A stretch of DNA of 59,987 nucleotides from Burkholderia sp. Ac-20365 (GTDB lineage: Bacteria; Pseudomonadota; Gammaproteobacteria; Burkholderiales; Burkholderiaceae), in assembly GCF_017104715.1 (NCBI RefSeq), contig NZ_JAAGPI010000049.1, positions 1 to 59,987 on the forward strand, given 5' to 3'. Positions 19,352 through 27,735 of the stretch are shown one piece after another. The notes below the pieces were generated by a model. The model was not told where the DNA came from. It saw only the letters and a list, made by a program, of their open reading frames with translations, and searched no databases. Both the position numbers and the translations under genes were made by a program. Numbering within the stretch: the stretch's first letter is position 1; every line of letters begins with the position of its first letter.

Positions 19352-20311
19352 ATGGAACTGCGCGCGCTCCGCTATTTCGTCGAAGTCGTGAAGCAACAGA
19401 GCTTCACCGTCGCGGCCGAGCAGATGTTCGTCACGCAGCCGACCATCAGCAAGATGGTGAAGTCGCTGGAAGACGAAACGGGCTCGCCGCTGCTGCTGCG
19501 CGACGGCCGCCAGATGGTGCTGACCGATGCCGGGCGCATCGTCTATCAGCGCGGCCAGGAAGTGCTGGCCGCCTACGCGCAGTTGCAGGCCGAGCTGAAC
19601 GATCTCGACAAGCTCGGGCGCGGCGAACTGACCATCGGCATCCCGCCGATGGGCGGATCGCTGTTCACGCCGGCTATCGCCGCGTTCCGGCAGCGCTATC
19701 CGAAAGTCGAATTGAAACTGTTCGAGCAGGGTTCGAAGGCCATCGAGGCCGCGCTGATTTCGGGTGAGCTGGAACTCGGTGGCGTGCTGCAACCCGTCGA
19801 CGACCAGATCGACGTGCTGCCGATGACCCGTCAGGTGCTATGGCTCGTCGCGCGTCACGGCTCACGCTGGGATGCGTTGCAGGACGTGCCGCTCGCCGAT
19901 CTCGCGCACGAACAGTTCGTGTTCTACGGCGAGAGCCTCGCACTCAATGACGTCGTGCTGACGGCGTGCCGTACGGCCGGTTTTGCGCCGACCATCGTTG
20001 GGCGCAGCGGACATTGGGATTTCATGGCGGCGCTGGTGCTGGCAGGTGTCGGCATCGCGCTGTTGCCCGCACCGTATTGCCGGCGGCTCGACGCGGCGCA
20101 GTTCACCTGCCGGCCCGTCGTCACGCCTGAGATTCCATGGGAAATGGCGATCGGCTGGCGGCGCAACGGCTACCTGTCACACGCGGCGCGCGCGTGGCTC
20201 GAGGTCGCGCGCGAGACGCTGCCGGGCCTGACCACCGACAACTTCACCCATCCGCCGACTTTCGACGTGCCCGCGCCCGCTCCGGATCGCGCGAAACCGG
20301 CGCTGAAATGA
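19352..20311 (+). CDS. LysR-type transcriptional regulator, probably of lrgAB
   Basis: A 319-residue regulator. The start at 19352 places the helix-turn-helix correctly (MELRALRYFVEVVKQQSFTVAAEQMFVTQPTISKMVKSLE); an ATG at 19283 would add 23 residues through the promoter palindrome and is rejected. The effector domain runs from about residue 90 (GELTIGIPPMGGSLFTPAI) to 295. It is divergent from lrgA, the arrangement in which LysR proteins control the neighbouring operon (as CidR does for cidAB in staphylococci). The effector cannot be read. A shared hairpin terminator follows. Confidence 0.9.
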   Translation: MELRALRYFVEVVKQQSFTVAAEQMFVTQPTISKMVKSLEDETGSPLLLRDGRQMVLTDAGRIVYQRGQEVLAAYAQLQAELNDLDKLGRGELTIGIPPMGGSLFTPAIAAFRQRYPKVELKLFEQGSKAIEAALISGELELGGVLQPVDDQIDVLPMTRQVLWLVARHGSRWDALQDVPLADLAHEQFVFYGESLALNDVVLTACRTAGFAPTIVGRSGHWDFMAALVLAGVGIALLPAPYCRRLDAAQFTCRPVVTPEIPWEMAIGWRRNGYLSHAARAWLEVARETLPGLTTDNFTHPPTFDVPAPAPDRAKPALK

Positions 20312-20340
20312 AAAATGCCGCCCGGTTTGCACCGGGCGGC
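20312..20340 (-). terminator. Terminator between the LysR gene and the OmpA-like gene
   Basis: A 9-bp perfect stem GCCGCCCGG/CCGGGCGGC with a six-base loop lies between two convergent stop codons. Leftward it is followed by ATTTTTCATTTC, a good rho-independent terminator for the OmpA-like gene; rightward it can serve the regulator gene with a poorer T tract. Confidence 0.75.
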
Positions 20341-20363
20341 ATCGATTGCTGCTGGTTTGGCTC

Positions 20364-22136
20364 TTACTGCGCCTGAGCCTGCACTTCGCTGAATTCGATC
20401 CGTCGATTCGCGAAGCGCCCGCTTTCCGTAGCATTGCTCGCCGCGGGGCGCACGTTGCCGTAGCCCTGTGCGACGAGCGCATCGGCGGGTACGCCCGCCT
20501 TCACTAGATACGCGCGTACGGCGTCGGCGCGTTCCTTCGACAGTTCGAGATTCGCCGCTTCACTGCCGACATTGTCCGAGTAGCCCGCCACTTCGAGCTT
20601 CAGCGCATGGCCGCCCGTCGCGCACGACTTGAGCAGTTGCGCCGACTGGGTCAGATCGTCGAGTGCCGATTGCGGCACATGTGCATCGCTCGACGCGAAA
20701 TTGACGACCTGCATGTTCAGCGTCTTGACGAGATCCGCGCTCGCGCACGACGTGCCCGGTGCGAGCAACGCTTTGGCCGCGTTCCTGAACGATTGCGCGG
20801 CGCTTGCCACGGCTTGCGCCGCATCGAATGCGCTCACCTGATACGGTGCGCCGAACAGCGACTTCAGGCGATCAACCCAGCCGGACTTCGCATCGGCGGC
20901 CGCGCCGCTCAGCTCGACGTGCGTGCCGTCGATCTTCAGTTCCGCGCCGGGCGTCGACAGCAGCGGCATCAGCGCGTCGATCTGCGCGAGCCAGTCAGCG
21001 GCCTTGCGGTTTTCATCGACGGTGATGTCGGCGTTGACATTGCCGGCGCCGAATTTCTTCGTCAGCGCGTTCAGCAGCGCCGATTTTTCGGCGGCGTTCT
21101 GTACGGTCGCCGTGATTGACGGCTTGCCGTTTTTGTCGACGGCCGCGATCAGTTGCGCGTCTTTTGCGACGGCGGGCGCTGCGTCGGTCGCGATCTTGCC
21201 CGATGCGCTGGCCGCGTCGTCGTGCGGCGCCTGAGCGGCTTGCGGCGCGATAGCCGTTTCCGAAGCTGCGGGCGTTTCGAGCGTCGCCGCGGCTGCATTG
21301 CGCCCGAGCAGACTGGTCGCGGCCGGGCACCAGGCCAATGCGACCCACGTCAGCATCGCAACGATCGCACCGATCAGCGCGGACAAGGCCGCCACGCCGA
21401 ACCAGTGCTTCGCCTTCGGGCCGACATGGCCCACTTCGCGCGCGGGCTGAACAACTGAGGTCGCGGTGGGAGACAAAGTGGGTTCGACCGGACCGCTCAC
21501 ATGCACCGTCGCATGTGCGGGCGCCGCGGCAGGCTGATCGAAATGTGACGACACCGCGCGCACCTGCGAGCCGACCGTCTGCGTGAACGCCGCTGCGCCG
21601 CCGAGACCGAGCACCGTCGTGAGGCCATCGTTCAGAAACGGCGCGACGTGCGGCAACTGCTGGCCAAGCAACGCGGGCAACTGGCCGATATTGCCCCGAT
21701 GCTCGAGGATGTGCCGCTTGAGCACGCCCATCAGAATGCTGCCCGTGATGCCCGATACCGCATGCGTCGCATGCGCGGGCACGCCCGTTTGCATCGACAC
21801 GGCGTCGCTCAGTCCGTCGATACGGCGCTCGAACGAATGCTCGAGCAACTGGCGCCCGGTCGACGACAGCTGCGTGACGCCCGTCGTGCTCGCGATCAGG
21901 CGAGGCAGTTGTTCGGCGATATCCGCGTTGACTTCCTGGCCGAGGATCGTCGCGAACAGCGCACGCGCGCCATCGAGCGTTGCGCACTTGTTCATCAGGC
22001 CCGCGACGATCGCCGGCGTGGTGATGTCCACAACTTTTGCCGTTGCTTCGGATGGCAATCCGAGGCAGTTCGACAGCTGCCGAACCACCGCGTCCGGCAG
22101 TGCTGACCGGACCCGTTCAATCACATTGACATTCAT
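20364..22136 (-). CDS. DUF937-OmpA fusion, membrane-anchored OmpA-like protein
   Basis: A 590-residue multi-domain protein. Residues 1-160 look like the DUF937/YidB-type domain (helical, with TTPAIVAGLMNK and SGITGSILMGVLKRHI). One membrane helix follows at about 245-270 (WFGVAALSALIGAIVAMLTW), then a low-complexity Ala-rich linker, a BON-like section around 320-420, and a C-terminal OmpA peptidoglycan-binding domain (about 475-585) with EVAGYSDNVGSEAANLELS and RFANRRIEF. The fold suggests an inner-membrane anchor reaching the peptidoglycan. The cellular role is unknown. Single-gene unit with its own terminator. Confidence 0.85.
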   Translation of the reverse strand: MNVNVIERVRSALPDAVVRQLSNCLGLPSEATAKVVDITTPAIVAGLMNKCATLDGARALFATILGQEVNADIAEQLPRLIASTTGVTQLSSTGRQLLEHSFERRIDGLSDAVSMQTGVPAHATHAVSGITGSILMGVLKRHILEHRGNIGQLPALLGQQLPHVAPFLNDGLTTVLGLGGAAAFTQTVGSQVRAVSSHFDQPAAAPAHATVHVSGPVEPTLSPTATSVVQPAREVGHVGPKAKHWFGVAALSALIGAIVAMLTWVALAWCPAATSLLGRNAAAATLETPAASETAIAPQAAQAPHDDAASASGKIATDAAPAVAKDAQLIAAVDKNGKPSITATVQNAAEKSALLNALTKKFGAGNVNADITVDENRKAADWLAQIDALMPLLSTPGAELKIDGTHVELSGAAADAKSGWVDRLKSLFGAPYQVSAFDAAQAVASAAQSFRNAAKALLAPGTSCASADLVKTLNMQVVNFASSDAHVPQSALDDLTQSAQLLKSCATGGHALKLEVAGYSDNVGSEAANLELSKERADAVRAYLVKAGVPADALVAQGYGNVRPAASNATESGRFANRRIEFSEVQAQAQ

Positions 22137-22257
22137 CGATTCGTTTCCCTGAATTTCAAACGCGCGCCTGGGCGCCCTTCGTTGGGGCGCGATTATAGGA
22201 GCGGGAAAATCTCAGAATTGAACCGACGAACAAATTTGAAGCTTTATCGGAATTCTC

Positions 22258-23916
22258 TTATCTGGCCGGTTGGTCTATGTCACAAACGGGTGTCCGGGTT
22301 GCTGAAATCGGGCTGCCGCCAGCGCGGCGCGTGGCGGCGATGAAATCCGCGGCACGCTCACCGATCATCACCGTCGGCGCATTCGTGTTGCCGCCGATCA
22401 GCGTCGGCATCACGGAAGCATCGACCACGCGCAGGCCCGTCACGCCGCGCACACGCAGTTGCGGATCGACTACCGAGCGCTCGTCGCCGCCCATCCGGCA
22501 AGTTGCGACCGGGTGATAGATCGTATCGGCGTGCGCGGCGATCGTCGCGCGCAATTCGGCGTCCGTCTGGCCTTGCCGCGTATAGAGTTCGCGCCCGCCG
22601 CACAGCGCGAGCGACGGCGCATCGAGAATGCGCCGCGACAGATGCACGCCTTCGACCAGCAGATCGAGATCGCGCGGATCGCTGAGAAATGCGGGATCGA
22701 TGATGGGTGCCTCGCGTGCATCGCTGCTCGCGAGCGTGACGGTTCCTCGGCTATGCGGACGCAGCACGCACACATGCAGCGAATAGCCGTGCCCCCAATG
22801 CATGTGACGGTTGTGATCGTCGACGAGCGCCGTGCAGAAATGCAGCTGCAGATCGGGACGGTCGAGTGTCGGCCGGCTTTTCAGAAAGCCGCCCGCCTCC
22901 GCGACGTTGCTCGTCAGCATGCCGCGCCCGTTGCGCAGATACGAGACGAAGCCGGGCACAATCTTCGCGAAGCCGCGCAGCGAGAAGCCGATGGTCTGCG
23001 CTGAGCGCACGCGCTTGTTGAGCGTGAAATCGACGTGATCGGTGAGATTGCGGCCAACTTCGGGCGCGTCGTGCACGACGGGAATGCCGAATGCGCGCAG
23101 ATGTCCGGCGGGACCGATGCCCGAGCACATCAGCAGTTGCGGCGAGTTGAACGCGCCCGCCGATACGATCACTTCCGCGCGTGCCTCGATGGTTTCCTTC
23201 ACGCCGCCACGCATCACTTCGATGCCCGTCGCGCGCTTGCCGTCGAACAGCACGCGCAGGACGGCGGCATCCGCAATGGTGTGCAGATTCGGGTGCGAGC
23301 GGCCATAGATGTACGCGCGCGCGACACTCCAGCGCTGCCCGTCGCGCTGCGTCACCTGGTAGAAGCCGACACCTTCCTGCATCGGCCCGTTGAAATCGTC
23401 GTTGCGCGGAAAGCCGGCTTCGACAGCAGCCTGCACGAAGCGATGCGAAAACGGATTCTGAAAACGCAGATTCGACACGCGAAGCGGACCGTCCGCACCA
23501 TGCAGCGCATCGGCGCCGCGCTCGTTGCCTTCCGCGCGTCGGAAATACGGCAGCACGTCGTCGAATGACCAGCCGTCGCAGCCCATGCGGGCCCAGTCGT
23601 CGTAATCGAGCGGATGGCCGCGCGTGTAGACCATCGCGTTGATCGCGCTCGATCCACCGAAGCCGCGCCCGCGCGGCTGATAACCGCGCCTTCCGCCGAG
23701 GCCCGGTTGCGGCGTCGTCAGGTAGCCGTAGTTGGTCTTGAGCTTGAACGGCACGATAGCCGCAACGCCGAGCGGCATATTGACGAACAGATTGCGCTCC
23801 GTGTGCGGGCCGGCCTCGACGAGCGCGATGGTCGCATCGGGGCATTGATCCGCGAGACGCCCGGCAAGCGAACAGCCGCCCGAACCCGCGCCGACGATGA
23901 CGTAGTCGTATTGCAT
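22258..23916 (-). CDS. GMC family oxidoreductase (choline/alcohol dehydrogenase-like)
   Basis: A 552-residue flavoprotein. The ATG at 23916 follows GGAGGAGCGGAG and is directly followed by the FAD-binding YDYVIVGAGSGGCSLAGRL; an upstream ATG at 23979 adds 21 unrelated residues. GMC signatures are present: RGRGFGGSSAINAMVYTRG, SAGAFNSPQLLMCSGIGP, and the C-terminal HPVATCRMGGDERSVVDP with the catalytic His region, then GLRVVDASVMPTLIGGNTNAP. It probably oxidises an alcohol to an aldehyde. It is divergent from an acyl-CoA dehydrogenase and aldehyde dehydrogenase, suggesting a shared pathway; the substrate is unknown. Confidence 0.9.
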   Translation of the reverse strand: MQYDYVIVGAGSGGCSLAGRLADQCPDATIALVEAGPHTERNLFVNMPLGVAAIVPFKLKTNYGYLTTPQPGLGGRRGYQPRGRGFGGSSAINAMVYTRGHPLDYDDWARMGCDGWSFDDVLPYFRRAEGNERGADALHGADGPLRVSNLRFQNPFSHRFVQAAVEAGFPRNDDFNGPMQEGVGFYQVTQRDGQRWSVARAYIYGRSHPNLHTIADAAVLRVLFDGKRATGIEVMRGGVKETIEARAEVIVSAGAFNSPQLLMCSGIGPAGHLRAFGIPVVHDAPEVGRNLTDHVDFTLNKRVRSAQTIGFSLRGFAKIVPGFVSYLRNGRGMLTSNVAEAGGFLKSRPTLDRPDLQLHFCTALVDDHNRHMHWGHGYSLHVCVLRPHSRGTVTLASSDAREAPIIDPAFLSDPRDLDLLVEGVHLSRRILDAPSLALCGGRELYTRQGQTDAELRATIAAHADTIYHPVATCRMGGDERSVVDPQLRVRGVTGLRVVDASVMPTLIGGNTNAPTVMIGERAADFIAATRRAGGSPISATRTPVCDIDQPAR

Positions 23917-24234
23917 CTCCGCTCCTCCTTGTGGACCTTCGCGCCGCACCGAATTGCTGGCGGCATCTGTCTCGTGCACACTTGTCTACGTGTGTTGGTC
24001 TGCGCATTGTAGGGAGCGCCGGGCGTCCGCGCGCCGATGGCGTCAGAGCGATCACTCTAAACGGAACGCCCCACGCGCCCCTATGATGAAAGATGCTGTC
24101 CGCGCCAAACGCTGCGCGCGGAAGGCGTTCAAACAAGGCCTCTCGCGCGCCGCCTCTTCTGCATCTGGCCTGGGCGCTCCAATCAAACAGCGCGCGCATG
24201 AGACCGGCGCGCGTGCATCGGACGGAGACATCAG
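23917..24234. promoter_or_regulatory. 318-bp divergent control region between GMC and acyl-CoA dehydrogenase genes
   Basis: No gene is seen. A near-perfect 14-bp palindrome AGAGCGATCACTCT at 24045-24058 (one mismatched pair) lies near the middle and is a candidate operator for both directions. Two short frames cross the region but have neither a ribosome-binding site nor protein-like composition. Confidence 0.45.
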
Positions 24235-25911
24235 ATGGAACGGTTCGGCCCCGGCAACACGCATGAAGTAACCAACCAGGTTCCGCCGCTCGCGAACTAC
24301 AACCTGTTCGCAAGCGATGCCGCGCTGGCCGCCGCTGTCGAGCGCGAAGGCGCGGCGTGGCATCGCGAGACGCTCTCGCGCGACGGCGCCGAGCTGACCA
24401 CGCCCGATGTGCTCGCACTCGCCGATCTGGCCAACCGCCACACACCCGAACTGTCTGTTTTCAGCCCGCGCGGCGAGCGTATCGACGCGCTCGAGTTTCA
24501 TCCATCGTGGCACACGCTGCTCGGTTTGCTGCGCCGCGAAGGACTGCACGCGTTGCCGTTTTCCGATCCGCAGGCGGGCGCGATGGTCGCGCGCTGCGCC
24601 GGCTATTTCCTGCACGCGCAACTCGAATCCGGCTCGCTCTGTCCGCTGACGATGACCTTCGCCAGCATCCCCGTGTTGCAACGCGAGCCCGCTCTGTTCG
24701 CCACGTTGCGCGACAAGCTTTATTCGCGCGAGCACGATCCGCGCGATGTCCCGCTCGACCAGAAGACATCGATGATGATCGGCATGGGCATGACCGAAAA
24801 ACAGGGCGGCTCGGATGTGCGCAGCAACCGGACTCAGGCATTCGCAGCGGATGGCGGCGGCGGACGCGGCGCGGCATACCGGCTGGTCGGGCACAAATGG
24901 TTTTTCTCCGCGCCGCAGTGCGACGCGCATCTGGTGCTCGCGCGCACCGACGATCACGAAGGCCTGTCGTGCTTCTTCGTGCCGCGCTTCGCGCCCGACG
25001 GCAGCAAGAACGCCGTGCGCGTGCAGCGTCTGAAGGACAAGCTCGGCAACCGGTCGAACGCGAGCAGCGAAGTCGAATTCTTCGACGCACACGGCGTGAT
25101 GATCGGCGACGAAGGACGCGGCGTGCCGACCATCATCGAAATGGCGAACTACACGCGGCTCGACTGCGTGATCGGCAGCGCGGCGCTGATGCGCGCGGCG
25201 CTCGTGCAGGCGATTCACCACGCGCGGCATCGCAGCGCGTTCGGCAGGCATCTCGCCGATCAACCGCTGATGCGCAACGTGCTCGCCGATCTTTCGCTCG
25301 AATCGGAAGCGGCGACGGTGCTGTTCATGCGCCTTGCGCGCGCATTCGAAGACACGACGAACGCGCCCGAAGAACGCGCATGGCGGCGCCTAGTCACGCC
25401 CGCCGCGAAATACTGGGTCTGCAAGCGCACGCTCGAATTCACGGGCGAGGCGATGGAAGTCTGGGGCGGCAACGGCTACGTCGAAGAAGGGCCGATGGCG
25501 CGCTTCTACCGCGAAGCGCCGGTGAATTCGATCTGGGAAGGCTCGGGCAACGTGATGTGCCTCGACGTGCTGCGCGCGATGGAGCGCGAGCCCGATGTTG
25601 CGCAGGCCTTGCTCGGCGCGTGGCGCGAAGCGGCACGAGCGCATCCCGCACTGAACGCGGCGCTTGAACGCCTGATGAAAGCGCTCACCTCGGCGCCCGA
25701 AGCACGCGAAGCATCCGCACGACGGATCGCGCAGCAACTCGTGCTGATCGCGCAAGCGGTGCTGCTGACGAAACACGCGCCTTCCTTCGTCGCCGATGCG
25801 TTTATCGCGACGCGTCTGGGCGACGGTTGCGGCGAAAGCGGCCGCGTCTACGGCACGCTACCGGCATCGTTCGATCACGCGGCTATCGTCGATCGCGCAT
25901 TCACAGGCTGA
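24235..25911 (+). CDS. AidB-like acyl-CoA dehydrogenase
   Basis: A 558-residue protein of the isovaleryl-CoA dehydrogenase/AidB branch, longer than ordinary acyl-CoA dehydrogenases (about 390) because of extra N- and C-terminal domains, as in E. coli AidB (541). The flavin/substrate motif GMGMTEKQGGSDVRSN (183-198), the FSAPQCDAHLVLART strand and the later ECMEVWGGNGYVEEG-type segment (here GEAMEVWGGNGYVEEG) with REAPVNSIWEGSGNV match this branch. AidB proteins bind DNA and are linked to the alkylation response, but many homologues sit in catabolic operons as here. An aldehyde dehydrogenase gene follows after 39 bases. GGAGA precedes the ATG. Confidence 0.88.
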   Translation: MERFGPGNTHEVTNQVPPLANYNLFASDAALAAAVEREGAAWHRETLSRDGAELTTPDVLALADLANRHTPELSVFSPRGERIDALEFHPSWHTLLGLLRREGLHALPFSDPQAGAMVARCAGYFLHAQLESGSLCPLTMTFASIPVLQREPALFATLRDKLYSREHDPRDVPLDQKTSMMIGMGMTEKQGGSDVRSNRTQAFAADGGGGRGAAYRLVGHKWFFSAPQCDAHLVLARTDDHEGLSCFFVPRFAPDGSKNAVRVQRLKDKLGNRSNASSEVEFFDAHGVMIGDEGRGVPTIIEMANYTRLDCVIGSAALMRAALVQAIHHARHRSAFGRHLADQPLMRNVLADLSLESEAATVLFMRLARAFEDTTNAPEERAWRRLVTPAAKYWVCKRTLEFTGEAMEVWGGNGYVEEGPMARFYREAPVNSIWEGSGNVMCLDVLRAMEREPDVAQALLGAWREAARAHPALNAALERLMKALTSAPEAREASARRIAQQLVLIAQAVLLTKHAPSFVADAFIATRLGDGCGESGRVYGTLPASFDHAAIVDRAFTG

Positions 25912-25950
25912 CGTCACGCGAAATACAACAACATAGGGAGAGACAACACA

Positions 25951-27369
25951 ATGAAAAACGATCTGCCGGAAATCGCGGCACTGGACGCGCTTGTACGCGA
26001 ACAACGCGCTGCGTATCTGAAGGCGCCGTATCCGTCATGGGATCAACGCGCCGCGCATCTGAAAGCATTGCGCGAAGTGCTGCTCGACAATCGCGACGCG
26101 CTCGCCGATGCCATGCACGCCGACTTCGGCAACCGCGCGAAAGAAGAAATCCTGCTGGCCGAATTTCTGCTCGTCAAAGAGGAAATCGACGGCGCGCTGC
26201 GTCACGGCAAGCGCTGGATGAAAACGCAGCGTCGCGCGACCAACAAGTGGCTCATGCCCGCGCGCGCAAAAGTGGTGCCGCAGCCGCTCGGCGTCGTGGG
26301 GATCATCGTGCCGTGGAATTACCCGGTGCTGCTCGCGGCCGGGCCGCTCATCAGCGCGCTCACGGCCGGCAACCGCGCGATCATCAAGATGTCGGAACTG
26401 ACGCCGCGCACGTCGATGCTGTTCGAGCAACTGATCTCGCAGACCTTCGCGCGCGATCACGTCGCGGTCGTGAATGGCGACGCCGCGCTTGCCGCCGCTT
26501 TCAGCGCGCAGCCGTTCGATCATCTGCTGTTCACCGGATCGACGAAGGTCGGCCATGAAGTGATGCGCGCCGCCGCCGCGAATCTGACGCCCGTCACGCT
26601 GGAGCTTGGCGGCAAGTCGCCCGCGATCGTCGGGCCGCATGCGCGCTTCGACTACGCCGTAGACAGCATCGTCGCGGGAAAAACGCTCAACGCGGGGCAA
26701 ACCTGCATCGCGCCGGACTACGTGCTGGTGCCGCGCGGCAAGGAACAGGCGTTCATCGAGCGCGCGCGCGTGCGCATGGCGCGCCTGTATCCGGATTTCG
26801 CGCGCAACACCGATTACACGTCGATCATTTCACCGCGCCATTTCGAACGCCTGCAACGTCTCGCCGACGAAGCGCGCGACCAGGGCGCGCAACTGCACGC
26901 GCTCACCGATGCCGCGCCCGACGCCGCCGCGCGCCGCTTCCCGCTTGTCGCCGTGACGCAGGCGCCTGATTCCACCCTGTTGATGCAGGAAGAGATTTTC
27001 GGGCCGCTGCTACCCGTGATTCCCTACGATTCGCTCGACGACGCCATCGCTTACATCAACGCGCGCCCGCGCCCCTTGTCGCTGTATCTGTACGACGACG
27101 ACAAGACGACGATCTCGCGCGTCACGCACGAAACCATCGCGGGCGGCATGTCGGTCAACGAAACGCTGATGCATCTGGCGTGCGAAAGCCTGCCGTTCGG
27201 CGGCGTCGGTGCAAGCGGAATGGGCGCGTATCACGGATATGAAGGCTTCGTCACGTTCTCGAAAATGAAGCCGGTGCTGACGCAGGCGCGCTTCAACGGG
27301 CGCGGGTTGATCGCGCCGCCGTACGGCAAACGCGTGCGCGCGCTGCTCAGCCTGATGCTGCGGTTCTGA
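25951..27369 (+). CDS. Coniferyl-aldehyde dehydrogenase family protein
   Basis: A 472-residue NAD(P)-dependent aldehyde dehydrogenase. PWNYP (121-125), FTGSTKVG (194-201), the general base Glu in ELGGKSP (218-224) and the catalytic Cys in GQTCIAPDY (249-257) are all intact, as is EEIFGPLLPV. The short N-terminus and the hydrophobic C-terminus (RALLSLMLRF) match the coniferyl aldehyde dehydrogenase/class 3 group. AGGGAGAG precedes the ATG. Probably co-transcribed with the AidB-like gene. Together with the GMC enzyme it could oxidise an alcohol via aldehyde to acid; the true substrate is not shown. Confidence 0.9.
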   Translation: MKNDLPEIAALDALVREQRAAYLKAPYPSWDQRAAHLKALREVLLDNRDALADAMHADFGNRAKEEILLAEFLLVKEEIDGALRHGKRWMKTQRRATNKWLMPARAKVVPQPLGVVGIIVPWNYPVLLAAGPLISALTAGNRAIIKMSELTPRTSMLFEQLISQTFARDHVAVVNGDAALAAAFSAQPFDHLLFTGSTKVGHEVMRAAAANLTPVTLELGGKSPAIVGPHARFDYAVDSIVAGKTLNAGQTCIAPDYVLVPRGKEQAFIERARVRMARLYPDFARNTDYTSIISPRHFERLQRLADEARDQGAQLHALTDAAPDAAARRFPLVAVTQAPDSTLLMQEEIFGPLLPVIPYDSLDDAIAYINARPRPLSLYLYDDDKTTISRVTHETIAGGMSVNETLMHLACESLPFGGVGASGMGAYHGYEGFVTFSKMKPVLTQARFNGRGLIAPPYGKRVRALLSLMLRF

Positions 27370-27378
27370 CGCCCGGCG

Positions 27379-27735
27379 TCAAATCTCGCTGGCCGGATCT
27401 GAAGAAGGAGGAGAAGGCGCAGGCGAAGACGCGGCAACGACGACGTCGGTGACAGGCGGGAGATCCGCCGCCCCGCTTTCCAGCCGATGCAGCCACGCGA
27501 GCAGTTCCGCGACGGCCTGATACAGCCGCGGCGGAATGCGCGAATCGAGATCGACCTGCATCAGCAGCGACACCATCTCGGGCGACTGATGCACGTACAG
27601 CCCCGCTTCCTTCGCACGCTGCACGATCATGTCGGCGACGATTCCGTAGCCCTTCGCGACGACGCGCGGCGCCTCGTCGTGACCGTGCGAATCGTAGACC
27701 AGCGCCGCTGCGCTCTTGCGACTCGTGCGGCTCAT
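27379..27735 (-). CDS. fhlB: FhlB: FlhB C-terminal-domain homologue
   Basis: A 118-residue soluble protein that corresponds to the cytoplasmic domain of FlhB only. AALVYDSHGHDEAPRVVAKGYGIVADMIVQRAKEAG aligns with the FlhB region around the NPTH self-cleavage site (in FlhB, NPTHYAVALKY..APxVVAKGxG..A), but the NPTH motif itself is absent. The start ATG at 27735 overlaps the stop of the FliK-like gene (ATGA), so the two are coupled. A Pro/Ser-rich tail follows. FlhB-like small proteins may influence the export switch that FliK controls; the pairing here supports that idea but does not prove it. Confidence 0.85.
   Translation of the reverse strand: MSRTSRKSAAALVYDSHGHDEAPRVVAKGYGIVADMIVQRAKEAGLYVHQSPEMVSLLMQVDLDSRIPPRLYQAVAELLAWLHRLESGAADLPPVTDVVVAASSPAPSPPSSDPASEI

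Noticed and set aside
24235..25911. Calling the gene aidB outright
   Set aside because: The signature fits the AidB branch, but the catabolic neighbours make a repair role uncertain, so the symbol is left empty.
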